Shown one piece after another: positions 20,600 to 30,584 of a stretch of DNA of 64,000 nucleotides; within the stretch, counting starts at the first letter, position 1, and each line of letters starts with the position of its first letter. Both the position numbers and the translations under genes were made by a program. The notes beneath the pieces were generated by a model. The model did not search any database and was not told the DNA's origin. It saw nothing but the letters and a program-made list of their open reading frames with translations. The stretch spans positions 1,881,558 through 1,945,557 of the forward strand of contig JABAKD010000008.1 in NCBI GenBank assembly GCA_012845835.1. The letters run 5' to 3'. Source of the DNA: Undaria pinnatifida (lineage: Eukaryota > Sar > Phaeophyceae > Laminariales > Alariaceae).

Positions 20600-21015
20600 G
20601 GCACTAACCCTAACCCTAACCCCAGCCCATACGAAGCACCGGTCGAAGTGTCTCTTTTATTCCTTCACAACTGGAAACCCTGTTGGGGGACAAATTTACT
20701 TCAAGTTAGTATGGGGAGAGATTTTGGGCTCTATAGGGGTTAACCCCTTTACAACTGGAAACCCGTTTTTGGGGACAAAATTACTTCAAGATAGTATAGG
20801 GAGGGGTTTGGGGGCTCCAAAGGGGTTAACAACATCACTGGGGTAAAATGGTTGGAAATGCCAAATAATGTGGACCACGGCAGTGTGCGCATGCCGTGCC
20901 GGTTGCCGCAGTGTGCGAGTTCGTGACATTTAAGCCTTTTTAGCACTGCACTTCCGATATGGGGACAAAACACTTGGAATTAGAAAAGGATTGTTCTTGA
21001 CTTGGGAAATGGGTA
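20600..21015 (+). mobile_element. Telomere-like tract, two B copies and a B-like relative
   Basis: Positions 20602-20625 read (CCCTAA)3 and variants. B copies follow at about 20663-20744 and 20740-20829; the second is full length with both TTAACCCCTTT and AAAGGGGTTAA ends. At 20930-21015 a diverged relative ('tttttagcactgcacttccg', 'atggggacaaaacacttgga') matches one at about 32505-32590. Confidence 0.65.
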
Positions 21016-21299
21016 AACTGAGCTTTCCACCCTTCCACATCCAGCACAATCAGTGTCCGTGCCGATGCCTCCTAGTAGTAGTAGTAGTCCGGTTTGCTCC
21101 GGCTGGCACATACAAACCAGCCCCTCTACACCGTATACTGTGGCCTACCTGGTACATGCACAGGCTTCATTCTTGTTGTTATACTTCGAAGGGTAATGAT
21201 AATGGCTTCCCTTGGTTTCATTTCTGGTCGCGTTTGCACACGCCGCAGAGATGAGATCCGTATTGATGATCTACAGGTGGCCTGTGCTTTTCAGGGGAT

Positions 21300-22075
21300 T
21301 TGTAGGTGATCCGTGACTTTCAGGGCAGTCAGATCATTGATCTAGCTATGGGAATGCACAGCCTACAGGTCATGTTGCCGGGTGGGAGTCATATCATCTG
21401 AATGATCAGCAAGTGTTTCTTGGGTTGGATTTGTGCCGCACAGATCCTGCACACCATATCAGAACGACAGATATATTATCAACATGATCTAGATCACGAT
21501 CTAACCGATGTATGATGATCTGTGCCGTTCTGGTAGGACAGATCCCTGGTCTATATATATGATCTGCATCGCCTATAGATCATATTGCCGGGTGGGAACG
21601 GAATGATCTGAATCATCTAGCAAACGTTTCGTGGGTTGGATCTGTACAACGCAGATCCTGCACACAATATCATAATGACACACACATCATCTAGATTACC
21701 TAGATGATCTAGACGATCTAGATCATGATACATGTGTGTCACGGAAGATAGATCCCTGGTCATAATTTAGATATAGTTCAGGGCAGCTAGATCATTGGTC
21801 AACATGACCTGCATGGCCTGTAAGATCGTGTTGCCCAGGCGAAAGCCGGGCGATCTGAATGATTTAGCACGTGTTTCCTGGGTTGGATTTGTACTGCACA
21901 GAATATGCACTACATACTAACGACACATACAGGATATATTTACAAAAATGAAAATACATGCATGATTTATATGATCTATACGATCTATAGGATCTACATG
22001 ATCATATAATCTATACCAGGTATGATTTATATGATCTATAGAATCCAAATGATCTAAATCGTGATCTGTCCGACG
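21300..22075 (+). repeat. GATC-rich tandem repeat, about three units of 215-240 bp
   Basis: Recurrent landmarks at about 21370, 21590 and 21830: 'gtcatgttgccgggtgggag', 'gatctgaatgatc', 'gtttcytgggttggatytgt', 'gcacagatcctgcacac' and 'acatgatctagatca'. GATC occurs dozens of times, often in palindromic words such as TGATCTAGATCA. The last unit breaks into AGGATCTA/TGATCTATA repeats up to 22070. No ORF is associated. Confidence 0.8.
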
Positions 22076-22149
22076 TGTGGATGTTTGTGCGTGATCGATG
22101 TTGGAGCTAATGCTGCACATTGCCAGATGGCAAGGATAGCACTAAACAC

Positions 22150-22365
22150 TGCTTCGGTTCAGTTCGGTTCGGTTCGGTTCAGTTCGGTTCGGTTCGGTTC
22201 GGTTCGGTTCGGTTCGGTTCGGTTCGGTTCGGTTCGGTTCGGTTCGGTTCGGTTCGGTTCGGTTCGGTTCGGTTCGGTTCGGTTCGGTTCGGTTCGGTTC
22301 GGTTAAATTCGATTCGGTTCGGTTCAATTCGGTTCGGTTCCGTTCGGTTCGGTTCGGTTGGATCG
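22150..22365 (+). repeat. (GGTTC)n pentamer array
   Basis: About 40 units of GGTTC, nearly perfect, with degenerate ends (AGTTC, AATTC). Frames on both strands (RFGSV, TEPNR) are artefacts of the repeat. Confidence 0.95.
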
Positions 22366-22547
22366 ATCGATGACTTTACTTAGTTTGCTTTTTACTCGAT
22401 TCGTTCATATGATTCATGTCATGGTTTGGTCTCTTTTCCTCCCAAAACTTGTGGTTGCTTGCCGCCCATCACCCGACGTCTGCTACCAAAACGAATAGTG
22501 GTGGCACTTTTTGGCCAAACTAGTCTGAAATTCTGGCGGCCTTGATT

Positions 22548-22860
22548 GGCTTTACAACTGGAAACCCCATATTTTGTACAAAATTACTTGGAATTAGTAC
22601 AGGGAGGGGTTTCGGGACTCTTAAGGGGCTACTCTAACATCGCTGGAATTGTCATTCTTGTTTTCGCTTTTTTTTTCCCATCTTATACCTATTAAAGGGC
22701 ATCACACTGTTCATCGGATTGCACTTTCAGTTTTCTGAAACTCAGTTTCTTGGGGGTCGCATATATAGTATTCTTAGAGCGAGCCTTGCCCAAGTGAGTC
22801 GAGTCTCAGAAAGCCAAAAAAAAAAAACGGTGCACACCCACCGCAGAAAGTGCCACCGCC
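22548..22860 (+). mobile_element. Family B copy followed by a family A subfamily fragment
   Basis: B: 22548-22632 ('tttacaactggaaacc', 'ttacttggaattagtacagg'). The A-related fragment at about 22655-22855 shares 'gttcatcggattgcactttc', 'agtttcttgggggtcgcata' and 'aaaaaaaacggtgcacac' with 25755-26090. Confidence 0.55.
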
Positions 22861-23204
22861 CACCTCTTTAATGTATACCTGGCTGGTACAGCACACTGGA
22901 GCCCGCGAGTCCCACTTCTTCTACCCCGCCTCTAGGCCGATACCATGCTTGAACGCCCACCGCCCGTAGAGGCGGAAATACTACACATCGTACTGCGTGC
23001 ATGACCTCATGCTATCCCAATACCATGGCCGAAGCTCAGCGCAACCAGCCTCCCTGCACCGGGCGCAACTATTATTGTAAACACGAGCCCGTGGAAGAGA
23101 AAAGCACGGGTCAGACGACGCTCTAATGTACAGGGGTTTTCACGGGTCAAGAACCGTCCCGCAGGCCGGGTCAGAAGGGTTATCCACCTGGTACTCCATT
23201 TGTT

Positions 23205-23530
23205 GTCCTTTGCTGCCTCCTTCTCAATAGCGCTGGAGTGTTGGTCGACTCTAAAGTCGCCGAGTAGTTACTAGTTGGGGCCGCCGATGCAGGCCATGTA
23301 CAGAAAACATCTAGGATACAGTATGAAAAAAGTGTGTGCGTACACAGCGTGTGGTTCCGGTATTATGATATTGTCCTTGCTGCCTTTGTCTGGAATTTGG
23401 CCGACTGTAAGTCGCCGATTAGTTGGTAGTCGGGGCCGCCTATGTGCAGGCCCCGCAATTACACACATAGGATACAGTATGGAAAGAACAAACTATTTGT
23501 GTGTACAGGGTGTGGTTCCAGTGTTACAAG
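23205..23530 (+). repeat. Tandem duplication of ~165 bp
   Basis: Two units (about 23205-23365 and 23372-23530) share 'ttgctgcctyctt', 'gactstaaagtcgccgakta', 'gttgggg/gtcggggccgcc', 'ggatacagtatg-aa' and 'gcgtgtggttcc'. The hypothetical frames at 23275-23574 and 23442-23801 run through them and are not supported. 22860-23205 holds no recognised gene. Confidence 0.7.
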
Positions 23531-23699
23531 AAGGTATTTGGGACAAAACGCATGCGTTACACTTTGCCAGTTGAGCGGCCCGTTTCTCAGAAAACATTTG
23601 CCCCCAACAGTGCTACACTCCTATTTTACCGTACCATTCGACCAAAGCCGCCCGCCATTTTCATCGCGTCCGCTCCCCTTGGCTTGTGGCAAAGAATTA

Positions 23700-23965
23700 T
23701 CAAGTATTTTCACGGGTCATGATCCGGCGCCGCGGTTCGGGTCCAATTGGTCGGGTCAGCGGGTCGAGTCGGGTCGGGTCGGAAGGTGTCCCAAATCTTA
23801 GGGGTCGAGTCAAGAGGTATTGAATTCTCACGGGCCGGGTCGGGCCGGGTCGGGTCGGGTCGGGTCGGGTCGGGTCGGGTCGGGTCGGGTCGGGTCGGGT
23901 CGGGTCGGGTCGGGTCGGGTCGGGTCGGGTCGGGTCGGGTCGGGTCGGGTCGGGTCGGGTCAAAG
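23700..23965 (+). repeat. Family S element with (GGGTC)n expansion, second array
   Basis: The edge 'gtattttcacgggtcatgat' is followed by degenerate GGGTC words and, from about 23835 to 23960, an almost perfect pentamer array. Same orientation and same flank type as at 9738-10052. A truncated edge without array lies at 23130-23175. Confidence 0.85.
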
Positions 23966-24120
23966 GCGATCCGACCCGCAAAAATCGCTGAAAAATACGC
24001 TCCGAAATGCCTCCCAGGGTGTGTTATCTCGCGTGTTACGCATTACCGACAGCAAGACAGTCTCTCCATGCATAGAGAGAGCAGGGTGGGGGGAGTGTGG
24101 AGCATATCATCACGACTGAC

Positions 24121-24235
24121 CTTCGCCACCATCTTCGCCGCGACGTTGAGGTGAACGCTCGCCATGTCCTTGCCGCCCTGTTCCATGTCGAACGGGTGCC
24201 AGAACTCCACGATAGTCCCGTTAGTGCCCACGATG
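24121..24235 (-). CDS. Putative internal exon (38 codons), unknown protein
   Basis: On the minus strand a very long pyrimidine tract (from about 24395 down to 24250, mostly C then CTTTTCTTTTC) ends in AAACAG, followed by 115 bp that end at GCGAAG|GTCAGT. Both borders fit the consensus. The first base completes a codon and the exon ends in phase 0. The peptide starts IVGTNGTIVEFWHPFDMEQG and ends NVAAKMVAK. It is GC-rich, of normal complexity and unique in the window. I do not recognise the family. A distant resemblance to type-2 periplasmic-binding-like domains (G-x-I/V-E-x-W) is only an impression. Confidence 0.55.
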
Positions 24236-24249
24236 CTGTTTTTCGCCAG

Positions 24250-24400
24250 AAAAGAAAAGGTCAAGGGGGGGGGGGGAGGCGGGGGGGGGGGGGCGGAGAA
24301 GGGGATGCGAAGGAGGGGTGGAGGGGGGGACGGCGGGGGCGGAAGCGCGTGGGACGAGGAAGGGGGGGGGCGAAGAGGCGGGGGGGGGAGGGGGGGTTGG
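24250..24400 (-). promoter_or_regulatory. Extended polypyrimidine tract before exon acceptor
   Basis: Read on the minus strand this is about 150 bp of C-runs broken by T, G and A, ending in CTTTTCTTTTCTGGCG and then AAACAG. It lies directly upstream of the exon at 24235-24121 and could serve as its acceptor pyrimidine tract. It could equally be an independent homopurine/homopyrimidine expansion; the same composition occurs at 31920-32080 without an exon. Confidence 0.35.
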
Positions 24401-24509
24401 GGGGCTCAGGTTCGCAAGGGCACAACGCTGTTGATTGCAGTCAGCGGGTATTGATGCTATTTCGTACAAGAAATATTAGCGGATTGTCACGTAATTGTGT
24501 GCTACTTGT

Positions 24510-24785
24510 TACTGCTACCACCGTCGCTACTACTTCTGCTGCTGCTACTACTACTACTACTACTACTACGACGACGACGACGACTAATACGACTACGACT
24601 ACGATTACGACTACTACTACTACTGCTGCTGCTACTGCTACTACTACTACCACTTCTGCTGCTACTACTACTGCTTCGGCTGCTGCTGCTGCTACTACTA
24701 ATACTGCTACTACTACTGCTACTACTACTGCTACTACTACTGCTACTATACTACTACTATACTACTACTACACTACTACACTACT
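24510..24785 (+). repeat. Triplet array (TAC/TGC/ACG)n
   Basis: About 90 triplets of TAC, TGC and ACG type in varying order. It yields long artefact frames (poly-Thr/Ala plus strand, poly-Leu in another frame, poly-Val minus strand), including the 303-codon frame 24097-25008. Confidence 0.95.
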
Positions 24786-24879
24786 ACGGTTTGTTGTCAG
24801 GGTGGGCATCAACAAGAAAATGTTATCAAGGGTAAGCTGTCATGATTCGTCAGTGTTGATAGCAATATACAAAATAAAT

Positions 24880-24990
24880 ACGAAGTACAGCAGTAGCAAA
24901 ACATTTTACAAGATTATTCTAACAGCGTCAGCTGCGAGTTACACAAATCTAGGGTCGGTACTCATCTTTGCAAGCTGCGTGAGATACGCC
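24880..24990 (+). repeat. Family C fragment
   Basis: Core words: 'acaagattattctaacagcg', 'tcagctgcgagttacacaaa', 'gggtcggtactcatctttgc' and 'aagctgcgtgagatacgcc'. A diverged 5' part of family C. 24990-25385 contains no recognised gene. Confidence 0.45.
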
Positions 24991-25384
24991 GGCCGCCCCC
25001 GTTTTTAGTCAGTATGCTGTCATGATTCATCATTGTTAATGGCACTTGTAACTATATACTTCGAAGCAGCGATATTAAATACATACCTGGTATAGTACTA
25101 ACAGTAGAACTTCGTACATAGGATACGTGCCTTGTCCCCGCTGCTCGGTCTGCTTCGTGTGTTCAACGCCGAAAAATCGTCATACCACCATTCCCAACAC
25201 TAGCCCTTTCGGGACTTCAAACCGAAAAAATCTTGAACCAAAATGAGGGACTCCTTTATCGGTCACATTTCATAACGCTGGGCGGCTGGGTAGGGTGACA
25301 ACAGGTATCATAATTATCAAGTGTCTGAGCGACGGGTGAAGGGAGCTGTACAGACCCAAAGCTACCGCAGGCGGGTCCCGTTCG

Positions 25385-25690
25385 GGGGTATTTTTTTTCA
25401 AGTGGCTTGGTGTCACTCGCGCGAGTTCCTTTGCGGTCTTAACCCCTTTACAACTGGAAAGCCGTTTTTGGGGACAAAATTACTTGGATTTAGTATAGGG
25501 AGGGGTTCGGGGGCTCTAAAGGGGTTAAGCTTTGGTGCTGGCTCTGTTTTTGCGATATCACTCCGCAACGGAACGGTAATCTACGCGGCGCCAAACAGAT
25601 CGCGTAATAAGCGAAGTACGGGGTCACTACGTGCAAGCGGTGAAAATACTCTTCGTCAGGTAGTGAAAATGGGCTTTCCCTCTCCATGAT
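25385..25690 (+). mobile_element. Family J element with a full-length B insertion
   Basis: TGTCACTCGCGCGAGTTCC at 25411-25429 is the J palindrome with one decayed arm. A clean B element, 25439-25528, sits inside: 90 bp, TTAACCCCTTT at one end and AAAGGGGTTAA at the other. The J body resumes after it ('gctttggtgctggctctgtt', 'cgcaacggaacggtaatcta'). The open plus-strand frame over 25532-25689 belongs to this element. Confidence 0.65.
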
Positions 25691-25749
25691 ACCTTAGCTT
25701 TGGCCCACAACAAAACTCCCTCGTACAGCTCCGCGGTACGGTAGGAGTA

Positions 25750-26090
25750 TTAAGGTATACCACTTTTTGGCGAGAACATTTTCTGAATGAGGGGTCTCCT
25801 TGACCTTAACCCTCCTCGACCCTCCTTAACCGAAAATCATCAGATTGAGGCCATTCTTTTTTCGCTTTTTAGTTTATACCCAGGCCATGGTTGCACTTTT
25901 CAAATTTCTCAATTTTCTGACCTTTTTTTCGTTAATCTTGTACCCCTATTGGATGAAGGACATGACACTACTGTTCATCAGGTTGCACTTTCAATTTCAT
26001 CAAATCAGTTTTTTGGGGCTCCCGTGTATAGCTCCTCAACGTGAGTAGCCTCGTAAAAAAAAAAGAAAACGGTGCACCTGTACCGTACTA
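25750..26090 (+). mobile_element. Family A element, diverged subfamily (A6)
   Basis: Landmarks: 'gtattaaggtataccacttt', 'ttctgaatgaggggtctcct', 'aaccgaaaatcatcag', 'cccaggccatggttgcactt', 'catcaaatcagttttttggg', 'gctcctcaacgtgagtagcc' and 'cggtgcacctgtaccgtact'. It has the family A order, with internal sequence shared with 22655-22855. Confidence 0.6.
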
Positions 26091-26224
26091 TTAGTAAGTG
26101 TCTCCTAGAGTAGCGATTGCTTCCCGCTACAATTTCGTGCACCAAAATTGTCCCTTTCCCATTCGTTTGCTTTTTTTGTCCATCTCCAGCCAGGAAAAAG
26201 GCTGGGGGGGGGTATAGGAATAGT

Positions 26225-26345
26225 ATATGATACTCATTTCAGGCATGGCCGTAGTCGTATGACCATAGACCCTCGCACCCTACACAATGCCATGTCGGGT
26301 TTTCACCAATCAGGCAGGCATTGCTTGCACCAAACGAGCAAGTGA
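26225..26345 (+). repeat. Family P repeat, copy 1
   Basis: 'catggccgtagtcgtatgac', 'catagaccctcgcaccctac' and 'gtcgggttttcaccaatcag', 'gcaggcattgcttg' recur at about 31464-31565. Both copies are open in the same frame (HGR-RMTIDPR), so it may derive from a coding sequence, perhaps of a mobile element. No longer homology was recognised. Confidence 0.5.
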
Positions 26346-26384
26346 GGTGGTTATGGTGACGCGTGCTGCGACAGAGACCCACCA

Positions 26385-26640
26385 CTTGTTTTTCTCAACA
26401 CTACCCCTCAATTTGGGAGCTTAAGACCTCTCTACACAACCAAAAACTGCTTTGTTTGGAGGAAAAAAAAAAAACTGATACGTACCGGATGAAAAATCCC
26501 ATGGCCTAGACACACGACGAGAATTTCATGCCAAAAAATTGTCCTATTTCCGACGATTTAGGGTCAAGGAGCGGGCCCTGTCATTCAGAAAGCATTTTCG
26601 CCAAAAAAAGGTATACCTTTATCGTAACGTGCTCGAGGTG
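26385..26640 (-). mobile_element. Family A element (A7)
   Basis: Landmarks: 'cctcaatttgggagcttaag', 'ctgctttgtttggagg', 'gtaccggatgaaaaatccca', 'tggcctagacacacgacgag', 'cgacgatttagggtcaagga', 'gtcattcagaaagcatttt' and the terminus 'ataccttta-tcgtaacgtg'. Confidence 0.65.
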
Positions 26641-27019
26641 TTCAGCGAGCCTTGGGCCGGGGGGGGGGCGGAGAGTAATCGAGGCTCGTAACTCTCCTTC
26701 AATATCATTCGAAGATCACACTACACGTGACCGACCTATCGGGAGAAGACGATTAATCGCACTTCGAGAAAAGGCAGGGCTGGGGCACCGGCAGGTACTT
26801 TTAGAGGTCTGTGCTATGGTTCTTATATGGAGCCCCATCAACAATCATGGTGGCCTGGGGGAGCTTTTGTGCTTTAACGATGGCAACAGCTTTTCTTGAC
26901 ATATGCCTTGCCGTCGGGGTCAAGTGAGTTTTTGGGGTGCTACTGAGCTGTTACGTCTGTTCGCCATTTTTCCCTTTATAGCCAGTATACACTATCAGAG
27001 CAAGCACACTGGCAGTGCA

Positions 27020-27500
27020 TTTATACTGGCTGAGGGCACCATTAAATCAAGCTTGTAGTACATCAAAACATAGAGCAAATTACGCTCGTCCCACAACGCC
27101 ATCCCATACAACCGAAAACCATCACAACCTAAGAAAGGAGTCAATGAGACAGACGAGGAGAGGGAGGTAGATGTAAAGCACACCGAGAGTACCCTAGTAC
27201 TGGCTTGAGAACACGAATAGATTAAGCGGCTAACCCAAAAAATGCATAAAATTACACCCGTCCCACAAAACGCCAACCCATACAACGTGAAACCTCCCAA
27301 CCGAAGAAAGGAGTCAACGAGACAGGGGAGGACAGAGATACACTCATACTGGCTGAGAGCACCAGAAGATGAAACAGTGCGAACAGTATATCAAAACCTA
27401 TAGAAAATTACACGCTCGTCCCACAAAAACGGAAAACGAAGTCACAAAAAATAAGAAAAAAGTCGACGAGATAGGGGAGCGGAGAGTGAGACGGGGGCTT
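27020..27500 (+). repeat. Three tandem units of 150-170 bp
   Basis: Unit starts at about 27028, 27199 and 27348 ('tactggctgag-gcacc'), each with 'aaaattacrctcgtcccaca', 'a-cccatacaac-gaaaacc' and 'gaaaggagtcaacgagacag', 'rgga-gaca'. 26640-27020 shows one open frame (26528-26899) but nothing identifiable. Confidence 0.75.
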
Positions 27501-27550
27501 TGTGCACAACCAACGAGCTCTCGTCTCCCGCTCCAGCGTGGTATCCTGTT

Positions 27551-27710
27551 CAGCCCCTTTAGAGCCCCAAACCCCTCCCTATACTACTTCGAAGTTAGTT
27601 GTCCCTAAAAACGGGTTTCCAGTTGTGCAGGGGCTATAAAACCCCTCCCTATACTAATTCCAAGCAATTTGTCCAAAAATCGAGTTTCCAGTTGTAAAAG
27701 GCGTTAAACC
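27551..27710 (-). mobile_element. Two tandem family B elements, minus orientation
   Basis: Units at about 27551-27637 and 27630-27710 with 'cccctttagagccccaaacc', 'cctccctatactaattccaa' and 'acgggtttccagttg'. The second ends GGCGTTAA. Confidence 0.7.
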
Positions 27711-27779
27711 CAACATCATCCGAAGGCCTCAACATAGAAATCCTGTGCGTCGCTGGTGGTCAATTTTAATCTTGCACGT

Positions 27780-28735
27780 CGGCCAAGGCTAACCCGCCTC
27801 AAACCCCAATCCCGCCTCCAACCCCAATCCCAATCCTAACCCTAACCCTGACCCTAATCCCCACTCGTTGAGGGGCTCGGGTCGACTTGCCCTAAAGGCA
27901 GGACCGCCCGGCAGAAATATTCCTGCAGGTCGTTGGTGGTCAAGTTCAACCATTCCACGTCGGCCAAGGCCAACCCCAACGCCAACTCTACAAAACCCGA
28001 AGCCCAGCCCTTTGTGGGGCTTCAGGTCGGCAGGGGCAGTCGCTCGCAACCTAAGGACTCGCCCTACATGCAGGATGGTCCGGCAAAGCACTCTCTGCAG
28101 GTCGTTGGCGGCCACTTTCAATCTTGATGTTGCACGTCGGCCCAGACTACTTAACCCTTACCCCAACCTTATCCCAGACCCTAACCCCACCCCTTTGGAG
28201 GGCTCAAGATCGACGGGGGCGGTTGCACGCGACCCGAAGACTCGCTCTACACGCAGGACGGCCCTGCAAAACTCAACCCGCAGGCCGTTGGTGATAAGCT
28301 CCAATCTTGCATGTCGGCCAAAACCTGACCCCAGGCCTAGCCCCAGCCCTATCCCAAACCCCAACCCCAACCCTTTGGAGGGCTCAAGATCAACAGAGGC
28401 AGTTGCACGCAACCCCCACACTCGCTCTAAACGCAAGACGGCCCTGCAAATATCTTGCTGCAGGTCGTTGGTGACAAATTGCAATCCTGCACGTCGGCCG
28501 AGACTAAGCCTGACCCCCCAGACCTCACCGAAACCCTTCGGTGGGCTAGAGGTCGGCAGCGGCAGATGCACGCACTCCGAGCACTAGCTCTAAATGCAGG
28601 ACGGCTCTGCAGAAAGCATCCTGTCGTTGGGTATGTTCAATTTTGCACGTCGGCCAAGATCAACCCCACACCTTCCTAAACCCAACCCTAAGCCTGACCC
28701 CAACCCCAAACCTAACATCTTTTGGGATCGGAGGG
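27780..28735 (+). repeat. Family T: tandem ~160-180-bp units mixed with telomere-like repeats
   Basis: Five to six units, each with 'cccttt-g-gggctcaagatc', 'gacgggggcggttgcacgcg', 'actcgctctacacgcaggac', 'ggccctgcaaa', 'gcaggtcgttggtg' and 'ttgcacgtcggccaagac', separated by 25-45 bp of CCCTAACCCCAACCC-type sequence. Frames of 239 codons (plus) and 137 codons (minus) stay open because the unit is close to a multiple of three; they are not supported as genes. The same joint occurs inverted at 16555-16600. Confidence 0.85.
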
Positions 28736-28754
28736 GGTCGGTGTTAGGGGGGGA

Positions 28755-28975
28755 GACGGCGTTGGCGGGGGGGGGGGGGGGGGGGTAGCGGTACTGATAT
28801 CGCTGTCGGTGAAAGAATAAACGAATTGCCAGGTCGAGAGGCAAGGAACCATTGTGACCGACGAGTTGAATCTGCGCTGTTTGCTATTGCGCCGAAGCTT
28901 TTGTGTTTTAGTTTGGCTTGGTTTCATCTGTTTTCCTTGGGGGGGGAGGGGGGGGGGGGGGGGAGGGGCGGTCGG
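28755..28975 (+). repeat. Two poly-G tracts
   Basis: G-runs at about 28759-28786 and 28937-28970 (the second with single A interruptions). The minus strand reads as poly-Pro here. The 150 bp between them look unique but carry no supported gene. Confidence 0.85.
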
Positions 28976-29029
28976 CGACACGCCCGTAATAAAAATGTGA
29001 TACCGCTGTCGACGTGAAGCACTAAAGAA

Positions 29030-29360
29030 AAGACGCACGCTACGATAGAGGAAGCAGTTTTCGTCTGAAATGGTTTCTAAATGACGAGGGTTCCTTAACC
29101 CCAAATCGTCGGAAACTGGCCATTTTTTCTCTTTATGATCCTTGTTGAGTACCTACGAGGCCATGGGATTTTTCATCCGGTAACGGCTTTTGGTTTTTCT
29201 CGAAATCAGTTTTTGGGGAGAGGTCTTGACAACTGGAAACCCGTTTTTGGGGACAAAATTACTTGGATTTAGTATAGGGAGGGGTTCGGGGGCTCAAAAG
29301 GGGTTAAAGACGAACCTCAGAAAAAAAGGGGAGCACCTCTATGGTAGCACGCGTGAGAAG
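29030..29360 (+). mobile_element. Family A element with a nested B element (A8)
   Basis: The termini CGCTACGATAGAGGAAG (29036) and CACCTCTATGGTAGCACGCG (about 29332-29351) bracket the usual A landmarks ('ctaaatgacgagggttcctt', 'aaatcgtcggaaac', 'ggccatgggatttttcatcc'). Inside, 29226-29308 is a B element. It interrupts the A sequence after 'cagtttttggggagaggtct', so B jumped after A. Confidence 0.7.
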
Positions 29361-29825
29361 GTGGCCTCTTTATAAACTTGGAAAGCGTATCTTACACTAT
29401 TACTAATGGTTAGTCTCCTAAAACATATGTGAATGTTAAAAGAGGACAAGGTTTCCGCTCGATTACGTAGCAGAGACCCGGAAACCTATGTTCGTGTTGC
29501 TTTCCTGAGCAAGATTACTTTTTATTGGCCACATGTCTCTTTATTCCCTTCTTCATTCTGTTTTTCTCCGCTGCTCTTTCGGCAACTCTCTTCCTTCGTT
29601 TAGCAGAGAGCAGAAAACCTATGGTCGTGCTAGCTGCTTAGTACGTTTAATGTTGCCTGGCCTTGTTTATCTCATACCAGGTATATACTTATGTTTCCTC
29701 GGTTTCTTCTTTTCTTGCTTTCTTCGCCCCTCCCTCGGTGTTCTCTTCCCTGGGTGTTGTTTCGTTCGAGCAGAACTTCCTCTTCATCACGTGGTACATC
29801 TTGCATTCCGTTACTTTTTTCCATG

Positions 29826-29998
29826 GCCTTTCATGGGTCTGATTAAGTCTCGCGGGTCGGACCGGGCCAGGGCGACCCGATTGAACCCGTCCCGTGATGT
29901 TACAGAGAGACCCAATCCGACCCGCCCCGACTCGAACCGCGAGTTTTTCGATTTAGACTGACCCAAACTGTGGGCCGGGTCATGACCCGCGAAAGCCC
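29826..29998 (+). repeat. Family S element without large expansion
   Basis: The left edge 'ggcctttcatgggtctga' and the right edge 'tgacccgcgaaagccct' are inverted relative to each other. The interior is GACCCG/CGGGTC words in both directions. This copy shows the ancestral terminal-inverted-repeat form of the elements that carry pentamer arrays elsewhere. The 29400-29826 segment is unique-looking and holds one unsupported 142-codon frame. Confidence 0.6.
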
Positions 29999-30225
29999 TG
30001 CCTTTTTCTCGCCGTTTTGGCCAAGGTTACACTAGGAGGAGCCCTGTTAGAGCCTTCTATTTCAGCGGCTCGGCGCGACTCACGCGAGAATGTTAAGATA
30101 CGGCCTCGAGAGGCCTGTAATTATCCAAATTGAGAAATATTTGGATGGGTTTCGTATGATAAGGTCGGCGTTTTATATTCGGGATAGTCAGGAAATAGAT
30201 CGGAGGCACGCGCCTTCGATCTTAG

Positions 30226-30284
30226 AAGCCATCCGGGGCTCTGGTGGAATCGAATGAAGCTACGTCTCTGCGAAGGCTAAGAAG
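30226..30284 (+). CDS. Possible plus-strand exon
   Basis: It is bounded by an acceptor-like CCTTCGATCTTAG and a consensus donor AAG|GTGAGT. One frame reads KPSGALVESNEATSLRRLR. An alternative acceptor, TTCTATTTCAG at about 30058-30068, would give a longer exon whose other frame reads IIQIEKYLDGFRMIRSAFYI and hits TGA at about 30255, before the donor. The strong donor is the main support. The family is unknown. Confidence 0.25.
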
Positions 30285-30584
30285 GTGAGTAGTCTCCGAG
30301 CACCTGCTCAATTGGCCGACCTGCACGGGACACTCTGTGTCTCCGCCTAAAACCCTTACATAATGGCGTCACCGGCCACCTAACTTTATTACAAGTCTTC
30401 CACTTTGGTGGGGGTTTAAACTTGGTGTTCACGGACTGTTGTTACTCCACATAATTGTATGATACAAACACACGGTGTGCAGCACAGAGAACGGGGATAC
30501 TTCTTCAGCTATTCAATAGGTGGGCGGCGAAAAAAACGTCAACCAACTGGCTTACTCATAGTGTTCTGTAGTATGAGATATATT

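Noticed and set aside
24097-25008. 303-codon open frame, the longest in the window
   Set aside because: It crosses a G-rich tract and a triplet array; most of the protein is poly-Thr/Ala and Gly. Its first part is the antisense of a better minus-strand exon.
25532-25689. Exon-like plus frame (GTVIYAAPNRSRNKRS)
   Set aside because: It is the body of a J element; related sequence follows the J palindrome at 11.0 and 61.9 kb.
27868-28587. 239-codon plus frame
   Set aside because: It is the translation of the tandem T units plus CCCTAA-like spacers.
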